Assembly (NCBI GenBank): GCA_021772695.1
Contig: JAJFLL010000151.1
Span: 1-10,221 of the forward strand
Length of the DNA: 10,221 nucleotides
Direction of reading: 5' to 3'
Source of the DNA: Deltaproteobacteria bacterium
GTDB taxonomy: Bacteria; UBA10199; DSSB01
Shown: positions 5,460-10,221 of the stretch, piece after piece
How the letters are laid out: each line of letters starts with the position of its first letter
Position numbering within the stretch: position 1 is the first letter of the stretch
The notes under the pieces: model-generated
The model's database searches: none
Told to the model about the DNA's origin: nothing
The model's input: the letters and a program-made list of their open reading frames with translations, nothing else
Program-made: the position numbers and the translations under genes

Positions 5460-7388
5460 GGGCGTGGGAATGGCGTCTAGGCTTTGTGGATTTTCTACGG
5501 AGGAAAGATCGCCCAAGGCTCGCCCCAGATATTTGGCCTTAATGGCACGTCGCACAATCTTCGCCGAACGGGTCTTCGGCAGGGCCGGTACGAAATGAAT
5601 GCGTTGAGGTTTTAAGGTCTTACCTAACACCTCGGTCACCACATTGGTAAATTCCGCTTCCAACTCAGGGCTAGGCGCATAACCTTCCTTTAACACGACT
5701 ATACAGACCAACGACTCCCCTTTGATCTCATGGGGCACACCGATCGTGGCCGCTTCGGCACAACCGGGGTGGCGCATGCAGGCGGCCTCTACTTCGGCGG
5801 GACCCGTACGCCGTCCCGACACTTTAATGGTATCGTCGGCTCGTCCTTGCAAAAACCAATAACCTTCCTCGTCGATCACAGCCCAGTCCCCATGAAACCA
5901 AATTTCGGGCCACTTGGAAAAATAGGTCTCGAGGTAACGCTCTTTATCGCCCCAAAAGGCTTTGGTCATGGAAGGCGCGGGCGCCTTACACACCAAATAC
6001 CCTACTTCGCCCTTAAGAGAATTTCCGGCCTCATCAAAGACGTCGACGGCCATTCCCAACCCAGGACCCCGCAAGGTACAGGCCTTTAATTCGGTAATGG
6101 GTAATGGAGCGAGCAAACACCCGACGATTTCAGTGCCACCGCTGATATTGATAATGGGGCATCGCTTTTTTCCGATTTTCTCAAAAAACCATTGGTAGGA
6201 TTCGGGATCCCAGGGTTCACCGGTGGAACCAAGGATGCGCAACGCACTGAGGTCATGCTTCGCAACCCACTGTTCATCGGATTGCATCAATAAACGAATG
6301 GCGGTGGGACTGATGCCAAATATGGTGACCCCGTGACGCTCGACCATATCCCATAAGCGGTCAGGCTTGGGATAATCCGGCGCGCCTTCGAAGATGACGA
6401 AGGTGGATCCCAAAGACAGGGTACCGATCATTTCCCAAGGCCCCATCATCCAACCGATATCGGTCACCCAGAAAAAAACATCACCGGGCTTGGTATCAAA
6501 ATAATAGCCCACCTCTTTGGTCATTTGCGCCAAACACCCACCATGGGTGTGCACCGTTCCCTTAGGTAGCCCGGTGGTGCCCGAGGTGTAGATGATCATG
6601 CTATGGGATTCAGCATCTAATACCGCCGTCGGAACCGGTGGATGATTTTCTGAGATCAAATCATCGAACCACAAATCCCGTTCCGGATTCCATGGAACTT
6701 CCTTATGGGTTCGTTTGACCACCACGACTTTTTCAATGGATTCAACCTTGGCAATGGCTTGGTCTGCAGCCGCTTTGATGGAAATTTCTTTGCCACGACG
6801 AAAACTGCCGTCGGCGGTGATCAATATTTTTGCCTCGGCGTTGTTGAGCCGCACTGTCAAGGGTTCCGCACCGAACCCTGAAAAGATGGGGATCACGATG
6901 GCCCCGATTTTTAGACAGGCGAAAAAACTCACCACCATTTCTGGCACCATGGGCAAGTAGAGCCCGACACGATCACCGGTTTTGACGCCTAGCGAGGCCA
7001 AACCTGCGGCAAAACGGTCCACCTTGTCTTGCAATTGACCATAGGTATATTTTACCGTGGCGCCGCAATCCCCCTCCCAGATCATGGCAACCTGTTCTGC
7101 CCTACCCTCTGCCACATGCCGGTCGATGCAATTGTCGACAATATTGAGCTGACCGCCCACAAACCATTTGGCCCAGGGAAATCCCTGTGTGGCGTCGAGT
7201 AATTTCTCGTAGGGTCGCTGCCACTTAATTTTTAAATCTTTTAAACAGGCCTCCCAGAACCACTCGGTGTCGCTGCATGCCTTGGCAATCAAGGAATCAT
7301 AATCAGGGATATGATGGAGTTTCATGAATCGAGAGATGTTGGCTTCATTTAGAATTTCGGGAGTTGGCCTCCACAAAATATCACTCAT
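5454..7388 (-). CDS. AMP-forming acyl-CoA synthetase, acetyl-CoA synthetase-like
   Basis: Adenylate-forming enzyme that activates a carboxylic acid with ATP to an acyl-AMP and then an acyl-CoA, releasing AMP and pyrophosphate; 644 residues, about the usual Acs length. Visible parts are the Acs-type N-terminal extension (about 30-95), the P-loop YTSGTTGLPKG (267-277), GSTGEPWDP (387-395), SGGTE (416-420), HGDW (499-502), the hinge region GRADDTIKVSGRR (515-527), and the C-terminal PKTRSAKIVRR (604-614) with catalytic Lys610 (Acs usually has SGK). Where Acs has WWQTET, this protein has ISGGTEI, so the Trp that limits acetyl-CoA synthetase to acetate is replaced by Gly. This points to propionate, a branched or a longer acid. 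GGAG lies 7 bp before the ATG. The 3' end overlaps the kinase-like gene's end by 6 bp. Confidence 0.92.
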   Translation of the reverse strand: MSDILWRPTPEILNEANISRFMKLHHIPDYDSLIAKACSDTEWFWEACLKDLKIKWQRPYEKLLDATQGFPWAKWFVGGQLNIVDNCIDRHVAEGRAEQVAMIWEGDCGATVKYTYGQLQDKVDRFAAGLASLGVKTGDRVGLYLPMVPEMVVSFFACLKIGAIVIPIFSGFGAEPLTVRLNNAEAKILITADGSFRRGKEISIKAAADQAIAKVESIEKVVVVKRTHKEVPWNPERDLWFDDLISENHPPVPTAVLDAESHSMIIYTSGTTGLPKGTVHTHGGCLAQMTKEVGYYFDTKPGDVFFWVTDIGWMMGPWEMIGTLSLGSTFVIFEGAPDYPKPDRLWDMVERHGVTIFGISPTAIRLLMQSDEQWVAKHDLSALRILGSTGEPWDPESYQWFFEKIGKKRCPIINISGGTEIVGCLLAPLPITELKACTLRGPGLGMAVDVFDEAGNSLKGEVGYLVCKAPAPSMTKAFWGDKERYLETYFSKWPEIWFHGDWAVIDEEGYWFLQGRADDTIKVSGRRTGPAEVEAACMRHPGCAEAATIGVPHEIKGESLVCIVVLKEGYAPSPELEAEFTNVVTEVLGKTLKPQRIHFVPALPKTRSAKIVRRAIKAKYLGRALGDLSSVENPQSLDAIPTPL

Positions 7389-7461
7389 GGTATGGCTCCA
7401 GATTGATGAGGGTTGGCACCTTCAAGGGCCATGGTCTCCTTCGTCAGAGAAATCAAGGGAA

Positions 7462-7500
7462 AATTGTTCCATAATAGGCACAATTAGTTTACATGCCCAA
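7462..7500 (-). promoter_or_regulatory. Palindrome and putative promoter in acs/DUF309 divergent region
   Basis: An imperfect palindrome with arms AATTGTTCC (7462-7470) and GGCACAATT (7477-7485), 8 of 9 positions paired, surrounds ATAATA. That central hexamer read on the minus strand is TATTAT, a possible -10 element, with TTGGGC (7500-7495) 18 bp upstream as a weak -35; transcription would start about 75 bp before the synthetase gene. A regulator binding the palindrome could block this promoter and, being between divergent genes, also affect the DUF309 cluster. Both roles are inferred. Confidence 0.35.
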
Positions 7501-7525
7501 AGACTTGATCTTGATGAGGCCAACG

Positions 7526-8068
7526 ATGCAACCTGCGGTTCCCCGATATACCCAGATTCCCTTTCCCCCTTACCGGTACCTGCCCACGGTTAACCCACAC
7601 CCGGGCATTCACCCTGAAGGACACAGCTACGGCCGAGAAGAACCTAAGGTAAAGTTCTCGCCCCCTCAAGAATGGAAAAAAAACGAAGCATACCTCTACG
7701 GGGTCGATCTCTATAACCATGGATTTTGGTGGGAAGCCCATGAGGCCTGGGAATCGGTGTGGTTGTGTACTCCCAAGCTGGACGCCTACGGACAATTTCT
7801 ACAATCTTTGATTCAGTATTCGGCGGCCCTATTAAAAATGTATGGCGGCAATCTAAACGGGTTTAATAAACTATATTTCGAAGCCAAAAAACGCATGGAC
7901 TTTTGCCAAAGTCATTTACCCAAGAATCACCGCCACTACATGGGACTCGACCTAATGGACTGGTCCAAGTCTTTTGAAGTTTTTAAAGATACCGTATCGA
8001 GGCCGGGTGAAGCACTCGACGACCCACTAGAATACACCAATTTTCCTTGGATATTATTAGAAACCTAA
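7526..8068 (+). CDS. DUF309 family protein
   Basis: Conserved protein of unknown function, 180 residues with this start. The DUF309 signature is clear: YLYGVDLYNHGFWWEAHEAW (57-76), with Glu70, His72 and Glu73 in the strongly conserved WEAHE core, then an amphipathic helical stretch FLQSLIQYSAALLKM (91-105). The N-terminal part (IPFPPYRYLP, 11-20, and PHPGIHPEGHSYG, 24-36) is also typical of proteobacterial members. No signal peptide or membrane segment is seen, so it is probably cytoplasmic. The frame is open from an ATG at 7493, but the ATG at 7526 is preferred because GAGG (7516-7519) lies 6 bp upstream, while 7493 has no Shine-Dalgarno site. A metallo-hydrolase gene follows 27 bp later, probably in the same operon. 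Confidence 0.85.
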   Translation: MQPAVPRYTQIPFPPYRYLPTVNPHPGIHPEGHSYGREEPKVKFSPPQEWKKNEAYLYGVDLYNHGFWWEAHEAWESVWLCTPKLDAYGQFLQSLIQYSAALLKMYGGNLNGFNKLYFEAKKRMDFCQSHLPKNHRHYMGLDLMDWSKSFEVFKDTVSRPGEALDDPLEYTNFPWILLET

Positions 8069-8095
8069 GGGCCTCAATTTGGAGTTGCATCGATC

Positions 8096-9043
8096 ATGTT
8101 ACGCAAGTTCTGGCTTCTACTCATTACCCTTACCCTGGTGGGACTCGCCGTTATAACCTTTTTACTGCGAGCTCCAACCTCGATACAAATCCCCCCTTCG
8201 ACCTTTGCACCGCGACCAGACTTCGATGAAAAAATGCCAGCACTTAAAATATCTTATCTACAATCCGGGGAAATAGCCGGTTGGGAGGCCTTTGTAAAAC
8301 AGGGCGGCAACCTACTGCAACGGCGCACCATGCCCTTGGGAGCCTTGTGGGTACAGCATCCCAAAGGCAACCTATTGATCGATGCAGGTTTGGGTCGAAA
8401 TTTTGAACAAGAATGGGCCAATGCCCCGTGGTGGGTGCGAAGTTTCTTTCCCCTCAAATTCACTCGTCCCTTAGGGGACTATCAAAAGAGCTACCCCCGA
8501 CTCCATGAAGCCAGTGCGATCTTACTGACCCACGCCCACTGGGACCATTTAAGCGGGACCAAAGACTTGCCTTCGATTCCAATCTATTTACTTCCTGAAG
8601 AATCTACGTGGCTGAAAAATTTAAAGAGTCCCTACAACCACGGAATCTTTCCCGATCATCTTGAGGCTATCACCGAACGCATGCGCCCCATTAAACTACA
8701 AGAGATTCCCTATGAGAATTTTTCTCAAAGTTACGATTGGTTTGGTGATGGCAGTGTGGTGCTGGTGTCACTACCTGGCCATACACCCGGTTCCTTGGGC
8801 ATCTTTTTAAATGTAAAATCGGACCAACGGTATTTGATCGTTGGCGACGCTCTCTGGGGTGTCGATGAGGATGGCAAACCTGAGTCTAGATCCTTATTGG
8901 CCGAATTTTTTTCGGATACCGACCGAACCCAGGCGAGAAAAACCCGTGCCCGGCTTCGGGAATTGGTAGAACATTCCAATGAAATTACCTTGGTACCCGT
9001 CCATGACTCCAAGGCTTTGGCCAATCTGTCACCACATAAATAA
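8096..9043 (+). CDS. Membrane-anchored metallo-beta-lactamase-fold hydrolase
   Basis: Hydrolase of the metallo-beta-lactamase superfamily, in the branch that contains N-acyl homoserine lactonases; 315 residues. Residues 5-24 form one hydrophobic segment after a basic start (MLRK), most likely an uncleaved signal anchor placing the enzyme in the periplasm. The two-metal site is complete: THAHWDH (145-151) gives His146, His148, Asp150 and His151; His229 lies in PGHTPGS, Asp251 in VGDAL and His303 in PVHD. The early strand motif HPKGNLLIDAGLG (88-100) is typical of the lactonase branch. The real substrate cannot be read from the sequence; a lactone or other ester is possible. GGAG (8081-8084) lies 11 bp before the ATG, slightly far. 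It follows the DUF309 gene by 27 bp and precedes a small exported protein by 64 bp, with no terminator in either gap. Confidence 0.88.
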   Translation: MLRKFWLLLITLTLVGLAVITFLLRAPTSIQIPPSTFAPRPDFDEKMPALKISYLQSGEIAGWEAFVKQGGNLLQRRTMPLGALWVQHPKGNLLIDAGLGRNFEQEWANAPWWVRSFFPLKFTRPLGDYQKSYPRLHEASAILLTHAHWDHLSGTKDLPSIPIYLLPEESTWLKNLKSPYNHGIFPDHLEAITERMRPIKLQEIPYENFSQSYDWFGDGSVVLVSLPGHTPGSLGIFLNVKSDQRYLIVGDALWGVDEDGKPESRSLLAEFFSDTDRTQARKTRARLRELVEHSNEITLVPVHDSKALANLSPHK

Positions 9044-9107
9044 GGCCCTAAAGTGCTTTTACGGCACCGCCGAGACCCGGCCATAGACAAGTTTTTACCG
9101 GAATGGT

Positions 9108-9461
9108 ATGCAGGAATGTATGCAAAAAATGATTTATAAATTAATGGTATTACCTGCGGTGCTGCTCATTTCCTCTCTTTACTTGGCCCCGGCGGTTTGG
9201 GCCGAATCCAATACAGAGGAGCAGCATTCCGACTCACACGACCATGATAACCATGACGACGATGCTCCTGAACCCGACAGTGTTTGGGGTGCCATGAAAT
9301 ATACCGGCCATCATATTAAAGAGGGAAGCAAGACCACCGGAAAAACCATCAAAGAAGGTTCGATTAAGGCCGGTGATGGCATCAAAAAGGGTGGCAAGAC
9401 CATGGGCAAGGGCTTCAAAAAGGCCGGTGGTGAAATTAAAGAATTCTTTGTAGGCGACTAG
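9108..9461 (+). CDS. Small exported His/Asp-rich protein with 11-residue repeats
   Basis: Not recognised as a named family. The protein has up to 117 residues in three parts: a signal peptide (about 8-32, probable cleavage after AVWA), an acidic His/Asp-rich linker (about 37-53, containing HSDSHDHDNHDDD), and a basic repeat region. The repeats are four consecutive 11-residue units (70-113): IKEGSKTTGKT, IKEGSIKAGDG, IKKGGKTMGKG and FKKAGGEIKEF. An 11-residue period is typical of amphipathic helices that lie on lipid or of LEA-like proteins. The linker could bind divalent metal. Three in-frame ATGs (9108, 9120, 9129) are possible; AGGA at 9112-9115 would serve 9120 best, and all give the same mature protein. 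It may belong to the DUF309/hydrolase operon. It ends 7 bp from the convergent apt gene. Confidence 0.75.
   Translation: MQECMQKMIYKLMVLPAVLLISSLYLAPAVWAESNTEEQHSDSHDHDNHDDDAPEPDSVWGAMKYTGHHIKEGSKTTGKTIKEGSIKAGDGIKKGGKTMGKGFKKAGGEIKEFFVGD
9315..9446 (+). repeat. Four tandem 33-bp coding units (11-residue repeats)
   Basis: Four units of 33 bp encode residues 70-113 of the small exported protein. They share the pattern [I/F]K[E/K][G/A][S/G] followed in the first three units by Gly at position 9. The protein pattern is much better kept than the DNA, so the units are old or under selection at protein level rather than a recent duplication. Confidence 0.7.
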
Positions 9462-9468
9462 GATGCCC

Positions 9469-9981
9469 TTAATAATCGACCAGTGAAAAGACAGGATGGG
9501 GCTTGAGCCGCTCTCGACCCTTCAAGAAACCCAATTCAATTAAAAACGCGATTTCAGCAATCTCGCCTCCCATTTTTTCCACTAACTTGGCAGAGGCCTC
9601 TGCGGTGCCTCCTGTGGCCAACAAGTCATCGACGATCAATACCTTCGAGCCCTTGGGAAAAGCATCTTCATGCATCTCGATAGTGTCTTCGCCGTATTCT
9701 AATTGGTAAGTATAAGAGACCTTGATGTGGGGCAATTTTCCTTTTTTTCGAATCACCACCAAAGGCTTTTTCAATGCATACGAAAGCACCGAGGCAAATA
9801 AAAACCCTCGAGATTCTACACCGGCGATGACATCGACATCTTTACCTTCATACCTTTTCACCAAGGTATCGATGATAAAGCGAAAGGCTACGGGATTTTG
9901 CAATAAAGGGGTGATGTCTTTAAAAATGATGCCCGGCTTGGGAAAGTCAGGAACATCGCGAACAATCGTTTTTAGATCCAT
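9469..9981 (-). CDS. apt: Adenine phosphoribosyltransferase
   Basis: Cytoplasmic purine salvage enzyme: adenine plus PRPP gives AMP and pyrophosphate. At 170 residues it is full length. Key parts are the N-terminal DVPDFPKPGIIFKDITPLL (9-27), GVESRGF (54-60; the family usually has GIEARGF), RKKGKLP (78-84), the flexible loop TYQLEYGEDTIEMH (91-104), and the PRPP-binding motif VLIVDDLLATGGT (114-126) with Asp118 and Asp119. AAGG lies 8 bp before the ATG, a modest Shine-Dalgarno site. The M23 peptidase gene ends 24 bp upstream in the same orientation, so apt is probably the second gene of that transcript. Its 3' end faces the 11-mer repeat gene with a 7-bp gap and no visible terminator. Confidence 0.97.
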   Translation of the reverse strand: MDLKTIVRDVPDFPKPGIIFKDITPLLQNPVAFRFIIDTLVKRYEGKDVDVIAGVESRGFLFASVLSYALKKPLVVIRKKGKLPHIKVSYTYQLEYGEDTIEMHEDAFPKGSKVLIVDDLLATGGTAEASAKLVEKMGGEIAEIAFLIELGFLKGRERLKPHPVFSLVDY

Positions 9982-10005
9982 AGTAAGTGCCTTGTTGGGT
10001 TTGAA

Positions 10006-10221
10006 TTATCGGCGGGTCAGATAACGTTTGGAGGGCAAGAATGCAAGGGGATCGTAAGTGCCGGCTTTGTCCCGAACTTCAAAGTGCAGGTGGGAACCAG
10101 TGGAACTACCCGTGGAACCCACGATGCCGATTTTATCCCCCTGCCCTACCTTCTTTCCCTTATTGACCAAATTCTTTTTATTATGCGCATAGGCGGTAAA
10201 AAAACCGTTGGCATGCTTGAC
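10006..10221 (-). CDS. M23-family (LytM) metallopeptidase, C-terminal part
   Basis: The final 71 residues of a zinc peptidase of the M23 / LytM / lysostaphin-like family, running off the right edge of the window; the N-terminus is not visible. The reading shows YAHNKK, the turn GQGDKIGIVGSTGSSTG, then HLHFEVR containing the HxH motif (one zinc ligand and a catalytic His), and the usual ending YDPLAFLP. Such proteins cleave or help regulate cleavage of peptidoglycan cross-links in the periplasm. Whether this one is active or a degenerate EnvC/NlpD-like activator cannot be settled without the first HxxxD motif, which lies outside. It is followed by apt 24 bp downstream. Confidence 0.92.
   Translation of the reverse strand, partial: VKHANGFFTAYAHNKKNLVNKGKKVGQGDKIGIVGSTGSSTGSHLHFEVRDKAGTYDPLAFLPSKRYLTRR

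Noticed and set aside
8731..9090. Minus-strand ORF of 119 codons
   Set aside because: Antisense to the conserved end of the metallo-hydrolase gene, including its metal ligands; Ser/Arg-rich shadow.
9044..9107. Terminator between the metallo-hydrolase and repeat-protein genes
   Set aside because: Only a 4-bp GTGC/GCAC stem without a following T-run.

Overview
The window reads as a chromosomal stretch from a Gram-negative bacterium, most likely a deltaproteobacterium-like lineage. This is inferred from the gene set (membrane pyrophosphatase, DUF309, lytic M23 peptidase, apt), the moderate GC content, and Sec signal peptides and Shine-Dalgarno sites of ordinary bacterial type. The species cannot be named from the sequence. 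The genes are mostly house-keeping and envelope genes; only the left end (about 1-1640) looks accessory, being visibly more AT-rich and gene-poor.

Layout. Positions 1-371 hold no recognisable gene, only open frames on both strands. A type II toxin-antitoxin pair of HigB/HigA type lies on the minus strand (1114 to 372), toxin first, with an AT-rich dyad over its putative promoter. A gap of about 500 bp (1167-1642) holds possible remnants of a small minus-strand ORF. It ends in a strong intrinsic terminator and a tRNA-Gly (anticodon CCC, CCA encoded), both on the minus strand. Just upstream of the tRNA lies the large minus-strand gene for a K+-dependent membrane-bound pyrophosphatase (hppA, 1803-3848). 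The tRNA sits only 41 bp after its stop with no terminator between, so the two may share a transcript.

From the divergent region at 3849-4066, a plus-strand pair runs right: a secreted PAP2-type lipid phosphatase (4067-4906), overlapped by a dolichol-kinase-like membrane protein (4887-5459). Together they suggest a lipid-phosphate or polyprenyl-phosphate phosphatase/kinase pair. This pair ends tail to tail, with 6 bp of overlap, against a minus-strand acyl-CoA synthetase of the acetyl-CoA synthetase family (5454-7388), whose acyl pocket suggests a substrate larger than acetate. A divergent intergenic region with a good imperfect palindrome separates it from a plus-strand cluster. That cluster holds a DUF309 protein, a membrane-anchored metallo-beta-lactamase-fold hydrolase with a complete two-metal site, and a small exported His/Asp-rich protein with four 11-residue repeats. 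The right end is a minus-strand pair: the 3' part of an M23 (LytM) peptidase gene followed 24 bp later by apt (adenine phosphoribosyltransferase).

How they fit together. Acyl-CoA synthetase and many biosynthetic reactions release pyrophosphate, and the membrane pyrophosphatase turns that pyrophosphate into an ion gradient. Apt also releases pyrophosphate. The PAP2 phosphatase, the kinase-like protein and the M23 peptidase all point to envelope work. No clear large novel system is visible. The best leads are the PAP2/kinase pair with an unusual PAP2 motif, the 11-mer repeat protein in the DUF309/MBL cluster, and the higBA region at the 3' side of the tRNA gene.
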